Positions 25,987 through 36,344 of a stretch of 64,000 nucleotides of DNA are shown here, piece after piece. The notes under the pieces are model-generated. The model had not been told where the DNA came from. It was given only the letters and a program-made list of their open reading frames with translations, and ran no database searches. How positions within the stretch are numbered: position 1 is the first letter of the stretch; each line of letters opens with the position of its first letter. Origin of the DNA: Aldehydirespirator sp965221215 (GTDB taxonomy: Bacteria > Actinomycetota > Acidimicrobiia > Acidimicrobiales > Aldehydirespiratoraceae); contig OZ244872.1 of the NCBI GenBank assembly GCA_965221215.1, positions 744,001 to 808,000 of the forward strand, read 5' to 3'. The position numbers were made by a program, and so were the translations under genes.

Positions 25987-26577
25987 GTGGAGATATCGAT
26001 CAGCAGCCGCCACACCGCCGTCACCCCCGGCCTCGAGAACGTCGTGCGGGCCAAGATCGGCGGGCTCGACCGCTACCTCGACGATCTCGACACCGCCGAG
26101 GTCCACTTCGACGAGGCCCGCAATCCCCGCATCGTCGACCGCGAGACCTGCGAGGTGACGCTCACCGGTCACGGCCACCGCCTGCGCTGCAAGGTCAACG
26201 CCCCCGACGCCTTCACCGCGGTGGATTTGGCCGAGGCCAAGCTTGAGCGCCAGATCCGCAAGCTGCGCACCCGGCTCCGCAACCGCCACCGCGGCCGCGG
26301 CGACACGATCCGCACCGGCGCCGCAGCCGAGCCTCAGCCCGCCGCCGAGGCCCAAGATGGCTGGAATCCCCCCGAGGACGAAGAGCTCGAGCCGGAGCTG
26401 CAGATCGTCAAGACCAAGCGCTTCCATCTCGGCCCGCTCACCCCCGAGGAGGCCGCCTTGAAGATGGACCTGATGGGGCACGGGTTCTTCTTCTTCATCA
26501 ACTCGGCCACCGGCCGCTCCGCCGTCGTGTACCGCCGCGACGACGGGGCGGTGGGCCTCATCGACGAAGCCGGGTAG
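25987..26577 (+). CDS. hpf: Ribosome hibernation promoting factor, long form
   Basis: Protein of 196 aa that binds idle ribosomes and promotes 100S dimers in stationary phase. The N-terminal S30AE/YfiA domain starts EISISSRHTAVTPGLENVVRAKIGGLDRYL, and a Pro/Ala linker leads to the C-terminal dimerisation domain (KTKRFHLGPLTPEEAALKMDLMGHGFFFFINSATG). The GTG at 25987 has AAAGAGG six bases upstream, whereas the TTG at 25981 sits too close to it. It lies 11 bp before secA, an arrangement common in Actinobacteria. Confidence 0.95.
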   Translation: MEISISSRHTAVTPGLENVVRAKIGGLDRYLDDLDTAEVHFDEARNPRIVDRETCEVTLTGHGHRLRCKVNAPDAFTAVDLAEAKLERQIRKLRTRLRNRHRGRGDTIRTGAAAEPQPAAEAQDGWNPPEDEELEPELQIVKTKRFHLGPLTPEEAALKMDLMGHGFFFFINSATGRSAVVYRRDDGAVGLIDEAG

Positions 26578-26588
26578 GGGTCCGGGCC

Positions 26589-29327
<2,739 letters not shown>

Positions 29328-29333
29328 ACGGGC

Positions 29334-30503
29334 GTGCAGGACTTCGGCGACGAGCTGCGCCGGCTGCGGGGCCGTCTCGACGAGGCTGCGGCCTATCTCC
29401 GCATCGAGGCGCTGCGGGCCCGGCTGCCGCAGCTCGAGGCCGAGTCGTCGCGCCCCGATCTGTGGGAGGTGCCAGAGCGGGCCCGGGCCGTCACCTCCGA
29501 GCTGGCCTCGATCAGCGACGACCTGTCGCGCTTCGACCGCCTGGCCGCCGACATCTCCGACGCCGAGACCCTCAACCAGCTGGCGGTGGAGGAGGGCGAC
29601 GCCTCTGAGGAGGCCGAGATCGCCGGGCTGGTCGCCGACATCGCGGCCCGCTTCGACGAGCTCGAGCTGCGCTCGCTGTTCACCGGCGAATTCGACGAGC
29701 GCGACGCGGTCTGCCAGATCAAGTCGGGCGAGGGCGGCACCGACTCGCAGGACTGGGCCGAGATGCTGCTGCGGATGTACCGCCGCTGGGCCGAGCGCCG
29801 CGGTTTCGAGCTGGAGGTGACCGCCATATCGGAGGGCACCGAGGCCGGCTACTCCAGCGTGGACTTCCTGCTGCGGGGCCGCTGCGCCTACGGCTGGATG
29901 CGCTCCGAGCACGGCGTGCACCGCCTGGTGCGGATCTCGCCGTTCAACAACGAGGGCAAGCGCCAGACCGCCTTCACCGCGGTGGACGTGGCCCCCTTCT
30001 TCGAGGAGGTCTCCGACGAGGTGACCATCGACGAGAAGGACCTGCGGGTCGACACCTACCGCTCGTCGGGAGCGGGCGGCCAGCACGTCAACGTCACCGA
30101 CTCGGCGGTGCGGGTCACCCATGTGCCCACCGGCCTGGTGACCAGCTGCCAGAACGAGCGCAGCCAGCACCAGAACAAGGAGCGGGCCATGCAGATGCTG
30201 GCCGCCAAGCTGCTCAGCCTGGAGCGCAAGCGGCTCGCCGATGAGATCGCCGGCATCAAGGGTGAGCAGCAGAAGGTGGGCTTCGGCAGCCAGATCCGCA
30301 GCTACGTGATGCAGCCCTACCAGATGGTGCGCGACCAGCGCACCCGCTTCGAGACCGGCAACATCGACGGGGTGCTCGGCGGCGACCTCGACCCGTTCAT
30401 GGAGTCGTGGCTGCGCTGGAGCCGGGCCGAGGGTGCCGCGGGCCACTCGGAGGGGGCTGATACTGTCGCCCCGCCGCCGGTCGCGGGAGGCGCCGCCCGA
30501 TGA
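29334..30503 (+). CDS. prfB: Peptide chain release factor 2
   Basis: Terminates translation at UGA and UAA, 389 aa. The stop-codon recognition tripeptide SPF is in RISPFNNEGKRQTAF, and the peptidyl-hydrolysis GGQ loop is SGAGGQHVNVTDSAVRVTH (Lys after Asn is replaced by Val compared with the usual HVNKTDSAVR). The frame is continuous, so the programmed +1 frameshift of many prfB genes is absent. The start is a GTG seven bases after the secA stop. The stop overlaps the ftsE start (ATGA), as in many Actinobacteria with prfB-ftsE-ftsX order. The last 25 residues (Gly/Ala/Pro-rich) look like a non-conserved tail. Confidence 0.95.
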   Translation: MQDFGDELRRLRGRLDEAAAYLRIEALRARLPQLEAESSRPDLWEVPERARAVTSELASISDDLSRFDRLAADISDAETLNQLAVEEGDASEEAEIAGLVADIAARFDELELRSLFTGEFDERDAVCQIKSGEGGTDSQDWAEMLLRMYRRWAERRGFELEVTAISEGTEAGYSSVDFLLRGRCAYGWMRSEHGVHRLVRISPFNNEGKRQTAFTAVDVAPFFEEVSDEVTIDEKDLRVDTYRSSGAGGQHVNVTDSAVRVTHVPTGLVTSCQNERSQHQNKERAMQMLAAKLLSLERKRLADEIAGIKGEQQKVGFGSQIRSYVMQPYQMVRDQRTRFETGNIDGVLGGDLDPFMESWLRWSRAEGAAGHSEGADTVAPPPVAGGAAR

Positions 30504-31177
30504 TCAAGATGGAGAAGGTCACCAAGGTGTTCAAGGGCGACGTGGTGGCCCTGCGCGACGTGACCATCGACATCGGCAAGGGAGAGTTCGTGTTCCTGGT
30601 GGGGCCGTCGGGCTCGGGCAAGTCCACGTTCATCCGGCTGCTCAACCGCGAGGACGTTCCCGAGCACGGCCGGATCTTCGTGGCCGGCCGCGACATCGGC
30701 GGGCTCAGCGGCTGGCGGGTTCCCTATCTGCGGCGCAACATCGGCTACGTGTTCCAGGACTACAAGCTCCTCCAGAAGAAGACGGTGGCCGAGAACGTCG
30801 CCTTCGCCCTGGAGGTGATCGGCAAGGGCCCGCAGGTGATCAACCGGCAGGTGCCCGCCATCTTGGAGCTGGTCGGGCTGTCTCGCAAGATGGACCGCTT
30901 CCCCCACGAGCTGTCGGGCGGGGAGCAGCAGCGGGTGTCGATCGCCCGGGCCTTCGTCAACCGGCCGCTGATCCTGTTGGCCGACGAGCCCACCGGCAAC
31001 CTCGACCCCAACACGTCGGTGGGCATCATGCGCCTGCTGGAGCGCATCAACGAGATCGGCACCACCGTGGTGATGGCCACCCACGACTCCAGCATCGTCG
31101 ACAGCATGCGCCAGCGGGTGGTGGAGCTCGACCGGGGAATGGTCGTGCGAGACCAGGCCCGAGGCGTCTACGAGTAG
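30500..31177 (+). CDS. ftsE: Cell division ATP-binding protein FtsE
   Basis: ABC ATPase of 225 aa that with FtsX controls peptidoglycan hydrolases at the septum. It has Walker A GPSGSGKST (about 35-43), Q-loop YVFQDYKLL, signature LSGGEQQR, Walker B LILLADEPTGNLDP and the H-loop ATHDSS. The ATG overlaps the prfB stop by four bases. It is separated from ftsX by an unusual 81-bp spacer that contains a copy of the ftsX start region. Confidence 0.97.
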   Translation: MIKMEKVTKVFKGDVVALRDVTIDIGKGEFVFLVGPSGSGKSTFIRLLNREDVPEHGRIFVAGRDIGGLSGWRVPYLRRNIGYVFQDYKLLQKKTVAENVAFALEVIGKGPQVINRQVPAILELVGLSRKMDRFPHELSGGEQQRVSIARAFVNRPLILLADEPTGNLDPNTSVGIMRLLERINEIGTTVVMATHDSSIVDSMRQRVVELDRGMVVRDQARGVYE

Positions 31178-31186
31178 CCGAGCCCG

Positions 31187-31252
31187 ATGTTCAGCTTCCC
31201 GCATCCCTGCGCCCCCCCGGCGATGTTCGCGCCCGTCGCCCGCCGCCAGTAG
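31187..31252 (+). other. Possible 21-codon leader ORF duplicating the ftsX start
   Basis: Between ftsE and ftsX, CCCGATGTTCAGCTTCC (31183-31199) repeats the ftsX start CCCGATGTTCAGTTTTC (31255-31271). It opens a 21-codon frame, MFSF... to TAG at 31250-31252. It could be a leader peptide or the relic of a start duplication. There is no homology evidence that it is a real protein. Confidence 0.3.
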
Positions 31253-31258
31253 CACCCG

Positions 31259-32152
31259 ATGTTCAGTTTTCGGTACGCGCTGCGCGAGACGGGCCAGAAC
31301 CTGTGGCGCAACATCCTGCTGGCGGTGGCCACCGTGGTCACGGTGGGGGTGTCGCTGGCCATGTTCGGCGGCTTCATGCTGTTCCAGGTGGCGGTCGACA
31401 GCGCCACCGCCCGCTGGCAGGACGGGGTGGAGTTCATCGTCTGGATGAACGCCGACACCGGCACCGACGAGGACGCCGGCGTCCGCAACCAGCTCGACGA
31501 GAGCCCCGGCGTGCAGCACTGGGAGTACGCCGACCGCCAGGCGTCCTACGAGGAGTTCCAGGAGTTTTTCGAGGACACGCCCGAGGTGCTCGACATCTTC
31601 ACCGCCGAGGGCGTGCCCCCCTATTTCCGGGTGGTGCCGGTGGATCCCGATCCCGACGTGGTGGAGGAGCTCGGCAGCCAGTTCAAGGGCAAGCCGGGGG
31701 TTCGCACCGTCACCTTCGCCGGGGATGTGATCCGCGATGTGCAGAATCTGTCCAACCGGGCGGGGCGGGTGCTGTTCATCGGCTCGATCGTGCTGCTCGC
31801 CGCCTCGACCCTGCTGATCCTCAACACGCTGGCGGTGGCCATCAGCAATCGGCGCACCGAGATCGAGATCATGCGCCTGGTGGGGGCCACCAAGTGGTTC
31901 ATCCGCATTCCGTTCATGCTCGAGAGCCTGGTGCAGGGCCTGCTGGGGGCGCTGGTGGCCATGATCAGCAACGCCCTGCTGCGCAACTATGTGATCGACC
32001 AGTTCAGCGACGCCGACGGCCTGCAGCTGCTGGCCGGTTTCAAAGTAGACGACGCCGCCATGCTGCAAGTCAACCTGCTGGTGGTGGCGGTGGCCGTGGG
32101 CGTGGCCGTGGTCGGGTCAGTCCTAGCCGTAGCCATGCACCTCAACGAATAG
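31259..32152 (+). CDS. ftsX: Cell division membrane protein FtsX
   Basis: Protein of 297 aa with four TM helices. TM1 is near residues 20-45, followed by a large extracytoplasmic loop (VDSATARWQDGVEFIVWMN ... FAGDVIRDVQ); TM2 follows NRAGRVLFIGSIVLLAASTLLIL, and TM3-4 form the C-terminal half. The cytoplasmic coupling segment RRTEIEIMRLVGATKWFIRIPFMLES is highly typical. It partners FtsE and its outer loop recruits a peptidoglycan hydrolase. Unlike many relatives, no smpB gene follows; the next gene is convergent. Confidence 0.96.
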   Translation: MFSFRYALRETGQNLWRNILLAVATVVTVGVSLAMFGGFMLFQVAVDSATARWQDGVEFIVWMNADTGTDEDAGVRNQLDESPGVQHWEYADRQASYEEFQEFFEDTPEVLDIFTAEGVPPYFRVVPVDPDPDVVEELGSQFKGKPGVRTVTFAGDVIRDVQNLSNRAGRVLFIGSIVLLAASTLLILNTLAVAISNRRTEIEIMRLVGATKWFIRIPFMLESLVQGLLGALVAMISNALLRNYVIDQFSDADGLQLLAGFKVDDAAMLQVNLLVVAVAVGVAVVGSVLAVAMHLNE

Positions 32153-32200
32153 TCTCAGCCAATCGAGGCGGAGGCCCGACCGCCGAACTAGCTCGGCCCG

Positions 32201-33316
32201 CTAGCGCAGGGTGTCGAGGGGGGCGGTGTAGTCGAGGTTGAGGGCTTCGGCCACGGCGGGCTCGGTTATGCGGCCGCGACGGACGCTCAGGCCGTCCTGG
32301 AGGCCCCGGTCGGCGGCGATGGCCTGCACCACGCCCTGGTCGGCCAGCTTGATCACGTAGGGCAGGGTGGCGTTGTTGAGGGCCTGGGTAGACGTGCGGG
32401 GCACCGCTCCGGGCATGTTGGCCACGCAGTAGTGGACCACGTCGTCGACCGTGTAGGTGGGCTCGGCGTGGGTGGTGGGCCGGGAGGTCTCGGCGCAGCC
32501 GCCCTGGTCGATGGCCACGTCGACGATCACCGTGCCCGGACGCATCACCTTCACCATCTGCCGGGTGATCAGCCGGGGCGCCCTGGCGCCGGGCAGCAGC
32601 ACCGCCCCGATCACCAGATCGGCGGTGTACACCGCCTGCGTCAGCCGGGTCGGGCTGGAGTACAGGGTGCGCAGCGCCGGGCCGAAGCGGGCGGCCAGCG
32701 ACTCGAGCACGGCCATGTCGCGGTCGAGCACGGTCACATCGGCGCCCAGCCCCAGCGCCATCTCCACCGCGTTGGCGCCGACCACGCCGCCGCCGATCAC
32801 CGTGACCGGGGCGGCGGCCACGCCCGGAACCCCTCCCAGCAGCACCCCCCGCCCCCCGGCGGATGCCTCCAGGCAGCGGGCGCCGGCCTGAATGGCCAGA
32901 CGGCCCGCCACCTGGGACATGGGGGCCAGCAGGGGGAGGCGGCCCCTCGGATCGGTGACCGACTCGTAGGCGATGGCGGTGGCGCCGCTGGCGAGCAGGT
33001 CGCAGGCCTGGTCGGGGTCGGGAGCGAGATGCAGGTAGGTGAACAGGGTGTGGTCGGCCCGCAACCGGGCCCGCTCCGGCGCCTGGGGCTCCTTGACCTT
33101 CACGATCAACTCGCCCGCCTCGAAGACATCCTCGGCGGCGGGCACCACCACCGCGCCGCGGTCCTTGTACTCGTCGTCGTCGAACCCGGCGCCCGCGCCG
33201 GCGCCCTGCTCCACGTACACCTCGTGGCCGCGGTCGGTGATCTCGCGGACGCTGTCGGGGGTCAGCCCGACCCGGCGCTCCTCGCTCTTGATCTCAGTGG
33301 GCACTCCGATGCGCAT
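32201..33316 (-). CDS. ald: Alanine dehydrogenase
   Basis: NAD-dependent interconversion of L-alanine with pyruvate and ammonia, 371 aa, the usual length. It opens MRIGVPTEIKSEERRVGLTP. The catalytic region includes KVKEPQAPE (Lys) and TYLHLAPD (His), the NAD motif VIGGGVVGANAVEMALGLGADVTVLD, and the C-terminal NMPGAVPRTSTQALNNATLPY. The ATG at 33316 has GGAGGGG six bases upstream; the longer open frame is not needed. It is divergent from an Lrp/AsnC regulator, the classic partner of ald in Actinobacteria (AldR-like). Confidence 0.97.
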   Translation of the reverse strand: MRIGVPTEIKSEERRVGLTPDSVREITDRGHEVYVEQGAGAGAGFDDDEYKDRGAVVVPAAEDVFEAGELIVKVKEPQAPERARLRADHTLFTYLHLAPDPDQACDLLASGATAIAYESVTDPRGRLPLLAPMSQVAGRLAIQAGARCLEASAGGRGVLLGGVPGVAAAPVTVIGGGVVGANAVEMALGLGADVTVLDRDMAVLESLAARFGPALRTLYSSPTRLTQAVYTADLVIGAVLLPGARAPRLITRQMVKVMRPGTVIVDVAIDQGGCAETSRPTTHAEPTYTVDDVVHYCVANMPGAVPRTSTQALNNATLPYVIKLADQGVVQAIAADRGLQDGLSVRRGRITEPAVAEALNLDYTAPLDTLR

Positions 33317-33458
33317 GTTGGACCCCTCCAGCCTGCGAGTGACAACCAGTGAAACAATACACGCGCTGGCAAGACTAAGTTTGAGCAATATTGCCTCTGT
33401 ATAAGCTCATCGCGCTCAATACTTGCACAGAACTGGCTCATGCGCGCAAAATATGGTT
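33317..33458. promoter_or_regulatory. Divergent ald/lrp regulatory region
   Basis: The 142-bp gap is markedly AT-rich for this genome. It contains the perfect palindrome GCAATATTGC (33385-33394), flanked by TTGAG and CTCTGTATAAG, and further TTGC/GCAA half-sites (33420-33450). Such clustered sites fit autoregulation and alanine-responsive control by the adjacent Lrp-type protein. No single promoter could be fixed with certainty. Confidence 0.6.
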
Positions 33459-33917
33459 ATGGACCTGGACTCGATCGATCGCCTCATCCTCAACGAGCTC
33501 CAGCTCGACGGGCGGGTCTCCCACTCCGAGCTGGCCGAGCGGGTGGGCCTGTCCACCTCGGCCTGCCACCGGCGGGTGCGCCGCCTCGAGGCCGACGGCG
33601 TGATCTCCGGCTACGTGATGATCCTCGACACCGAGGCCATCGGCAGAGACCTCGACGTGTTCGTCGAGGTGTCGCTGGTGAGCCAGAGCGAAGAGTCGCT
33701 GAACCGCTTCGAGGACGAGGTGCGCAACGTTCCCGAGGTGATGTCGTGCCACCTGGTGGCGGGCGACGCCGACTACCTGGTGCACCTGGCGGTGCAGGAC
33801 CACCGCGACTTCGAGCGCATCCACAACCAGCACCTGTCGCGGCTCGCGGGCGTGGCCCGGCTGCGCTCCAACTTCGCCATCCGCACCGTCTACCAAACCA
33901 CCCGCCACCTGCTTTAG
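33459..33917 (+). CDS. Lrp/AsnC family transcriptional regulator
   Basis: Protein of 152 aa. The N-terminal HTH is MDLDSIDRLILNELQLDGRVSHSELAERVGLSTSACHRRVRRLEADGVISGY, and the C-terminal RAM effector domain includes VPEVMSCHLVAGDADYLVHLAV. It most likely senses alanine or another amino acid and controls ald, from which it diverges. ATG codons at 33453 and 33459 and a GTG further up are possible starts; the MDLDSIDR start fits the family. Its TAG stop (33915-33917) is formed at the junction with an element copy. Confidence 0.93.
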   Translation: MDLDSIDRLILNELQLDGRVSHSELAERVGLSTSACHRRVRRLEADGVISGYVMILDTEAIGRDLDVFVEVSLVSQSEESLNRFEDEVRNVPEVMSCHLVAGDADYLVHLAVQDHRDFERIHNQHLSRLAGVARLRSNFAIRTVYQTTRHLL

Positions 33918-34066
33918 AGGCCGAGCGAATAGGTGAGCGAATCCGGTTCATACGGGCGAGGCCGTGGGCTGTGATGCCGGGGTTTGGGCGGCTCGTGAGC
34001 GCAGCGAACAAGAGCGGGAAAGACACCCTTGCGACGCAACAGACTCTCACCTATTTGTGCTCGCTC
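33917..34066 (+). repeat. Dispersed TIR element, copy 4 (150 bp, complete)
   Basis: Complete plus-oriented copy of the longer subtype, with a TGATGCCGGGGTTTGGG insert before the core. The core lies at 33995-34018. The terminal 21-mers match as inverted repeats at 15 of 21 positions, the inner ten being identical. TA precedes the left end (part of the lrp stop) and GTA follows the right end. Confidence 0.9.
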
Positions 34067-34124
34067 GTAGCGGCCGGGCGGCCCGTGAGCCAAGGGCTGA
34101 GCGGACGGCGCCGAAGCGGGGGTC

Positions 34125-35165
34125 TCAGAAGTCGGTGACGACGGCCACTCCGGCCGCTCCGAAGCCGGCCATGGTCTCGAAGGCCTCGGGCAGGTCGTCG
34201 AGCGTCATGGTCCGGCTCACCAGCAGGCTGAGATCGATGCCGGCGCGCTCGATCAGGTCCATCAGGGCCGGGTATTGGCTCGCCGACATCCCCTTGGTCC
34301 CGATCACCTCCAGTTCCTTGGCGATCACCGTGGCCAGGGGAAGCGCGGTGGATCGAGCCGACAGCAGCCCGGCCTGGACGTGGCGGCCCTGCTTGCGCAG
34401 GCTGCGCACTGAGTTGGCGGCCACCTCGGGGTTGCCCAGCGCGTCGACCGACACATGGGCGCCCCCGCCGGTGGCGTCTCGCACCGCGGCCACGGCGGCC
34501 CGGGCGTTGTCGGGGTCGGCGGCCACGGTGGCGGCCGCTCCCATGGCCGACGCCAGCGCCAGGGCCCGGTCCTCGATGTCGACGGCCACGACTTGGGCGC
34601 CGACGGCCGCTCCGATCAGCACCATCGACAACCCCAGCCCGCCGCATCCGTGCACGGCCAGCCACTCGCCGGGCGACAGGCGGGCCCGCTCGACCAGCGC
34701 CCGATAGGCGGTGATCATCCGGCATCCCAGGATCGAGCCGTGCTCGAAGGAGAGGTCTTGGGGCAGCGCCGCCAGGTTCACGTCGGCGTGGGGGATGGCG
34801 CAGTAGCGGGCGAAGGAGCCCCAGTGGGTGAAGCCGGGCTGGTAGTAGTTGTCGCAGATCTGCTCGTTGCCGGTGTGGCACTGCTCGCAGTCGCCGCACC
34901 CGCAGCAGAACGGCGCGGTCACCCGGTCTCCCGGCGCCCAGCGAGAAGCGCCCGGCCCGGCCTCGGCCACCACGCCAGCCAGTTCGTGGCCGGGCACATG
35001 CGGCAGACCCAAGTCCGGGTCGTGGCCATGCCAGGCGAACAGGTCGCTGCGGCACAGCCCCGACGCTCGAATCTCGATCACCACCCCGTCGGGGGGCACG
35101 GCCGGATCGGGCAGATCCTCTACCGTGATCGGCCCGTTGAACTCCCGGAAGATCGCACCGCGCAC
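34125..35165 (-). CDS. Zinc-dependent alcohol dehydrogenase family protein
   Basis: Medium-chain dehydrogenase/reductase of about 346 aa. Catalytic-zinc ligands are seen in GLCRSDLFAWHGHD and PGHELAGVV. The structural-zinc loop is rich in Cys (FCCGCGDCEQCHTGNEQIC). The Rossmann NAD(P) motif is VHGCGGLGLSMVLIGAAVGAQVVAVD. It oxidises an alcohol or reduces an aldehyde, specificity unknown. The start is uncertain: GTG at 35165 (VRGAIFREF) fits the family, while the frame is open to 35180. It is separated from the upstream betaine-binding gene by a strong hairpin, so it is probably a separate unit. Confidence 0.92.
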   Translation of the reverse strand: MRGAIFREFNGPITVEDLPDPAVPPDGVVIEIRASGLCRSDLFAWHGHDPDLGLPHVPGHELAGVVAEAGPGASRWAPGDRVTAPFCCGCGDCEQCHTGNEQICDNYYQPGFTHWGSFARYCAIPHADVNLAALPQDLSFEHGSILGCRMITAYRALVERARLSPGEWLAVHGCGGLGLSMVLIGAAVGAQVVAVDIEDRALALASAMGAAATVAADPDNARAAVAAVRDATGGGAHVSVDALGNPEVAANSVRSLRKQGRHVQAGLLSARSTALPLATVIAKELEVIGTKGMSASQYPALMDLIERAGIDLSLLVSRTMTLDDLPEAFETMAGFGAAGVAVVTDF

Positions 35166-35237
35166 GCCGCAACCGTACAACGTGACCGGCGCGGGGTGCT
35201 CACGCCGCTATGCAGGCTCCCCCCGGTTGGCGGGCGC

Positions 35238-35274
35238 GATTCGGGTGCCGGGCCCGCGGCCCGGCACCCGAATC
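35238..35274 (-). terminator. Strong GC hairpin after the betaine-binding gene
   Basis: A perfect 16-bp stem (35238-35253 paired with 35259-35274) with a 5-nt loop. It lies 22 bp beyond the stop of the minus-strand OpuAC gene and before the alcohol dehydrogenase start. There is no T-run, but stem strength and place support transcription termination. Confidence 0.75.
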
Positions 35275-35296
35275 TATGGTCTGAGACTGCGGCGGC

Positions 35297-36313
35297 TCAG
35301 CCGCGGGCGGCGGTGAGCCAGATGTCGACCAGGGCGCGGTTGTCGGCGATCCAGGCGGCCGCGTCGGCCTTGGCGTCGGGGTTCGCCTTGGCGTTCTGGG
35401 CGGCGATGTCGGACAGCGGGATCTGCACCTGCTCGAGCAGGCGCCGGATGTCGGCCCTGTCGTCGAGGAAGCTGCTGTTGGCCACGGCCCGGATGCTGTT
35501 GACCGGCCATCCGAGGTTGCAGGGATTGCCTGCACAGCCGCCGAGGCCCCGCACCTCGGTGCTGCCCTCGTCGTCCTCGAGGGCGGGCGACTCCAGCCAC
35601 ACCACCGCGTCGCCGGGCGGCAGCGCCTCGTAGGTCCAGTTGGGCGTCCAGGCATAGAACAGCACCGGCTCGCCGGCCGCCACCCTGTCCTGCACGTCCT
35701 GCATCAGATCGCCGTAGGAGCCCGACACCTGCTCCACGTTGGCGCCCCAGCCCAGCTCGGCGATGTGGTTGTCGATCACGGTGGCGCAGCCCCAGCCGTC
35801 GTTGCAGCCGATCAGGTCGGCGAGGCCGTCGCCGTCGCGGTCGAACACCGCGGCCACCGACGAGTCGGTCAGCTGGCTCATCGAGGTGATGCCCATGCCG
35901 TCCGCGGTGGCCTTGTCGATCATGTACCCCTGGAGCGCCCCGGACTGCACCTGGAACCCGACCGCTTCGATGTCGCGGTCATAGGACAGTCCGGCGGCCG
36001 TCTCAGCCTCGAGGTAGATGTCGTGGGTGGGGAACCAGCCGTTGACCCACAGGTCGTACTGGCCGCTGTCCAGCGCCGGATAGAAGGCGTTGGGGTTGAG
36101 CGTGTGATCGGCCGGATCCGACACGGTGTAGCCGAGCTCGCCGATCAGCTGAGCGTAGATCTCGGCCTGCATGTAGCCGCTGGACCAGTCGGCCCGGGCC
36201 ATGGTCACCGTGTTGTCGTCCTCGTCGCCGCTGAAGATCACCACCAGGGCCACCACCACTAGAGCGGCCACCAGTGCGACCAGGGCGACGGTGTTGCGCT
36301 GTTGCTTTCTCAT
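35297..36313 (-). CDS. Membrane-tethered OpuAC-type (betaine-like) binding protein
   Basis: Protein of 338 aa. An uncleaved-looking N-terminal anchor (residues about 9-27, no lipobox Cys) is followed by an OpuAC/ProX-type domain that in relatives binds glycine betaine, choline or proline betaine through an aromatic cage. Candidate cage residues are Trp89, Trp93 (WVNGWFPTHD), Trp174 (CNDGWGC) and Trp222/Trp226 (WTPNW). An inserted DRDGDG (158-163) resembles a calcium loop, and two CxxxxC-type pairs may form disulfides. It lies 31 bp downstream of the BCCT gene with a GAGGAG ribosome site; no ABC ATPase or permease is near. It is clearly homologous to the N-terminal domain of the channel at 38313-40406. 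Confidence 0.9.
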   Translation of the reverse strand: MRKQQRNTVALVALVAALVVVALVVIFSGDEDDNTVTMARADWSSGYMQAEIYAQLIGELGYTVSDPADHTLNPNAFYPALDSGQYDLWVNGWFPTHDIYLEAETAAGLSYDRDIEAVGFQVQSGALQGYMIDKATADGMGITSMSQLTDSSVAAVFDRDGDGLADLIGCNDGWGCATVIDNHIAELGWGANVEQVSGSYGDLMQDVQDRVAAGEPVLFYAWTPNWTYEALPPGDAVVWLESPALEDDEGSTEVRGLGGCAGNPCNLGWPVNSIRAVANSSFLDDRADIRRLLEQVQIPLSDIAAQNAKANPDAKADAAAWIADNRALVDIWLTAARG

Positions 36314-36344
36314 TGCAAGTCTCCTCGCTTCCCGGTTCTGGCCG

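Noticed and set aside
29334..30503. Programmed frameshift in prfB
   Set aside because: The frame is continuous from the N-terminus through SPF and GGQ; no in-frame UGA is present.
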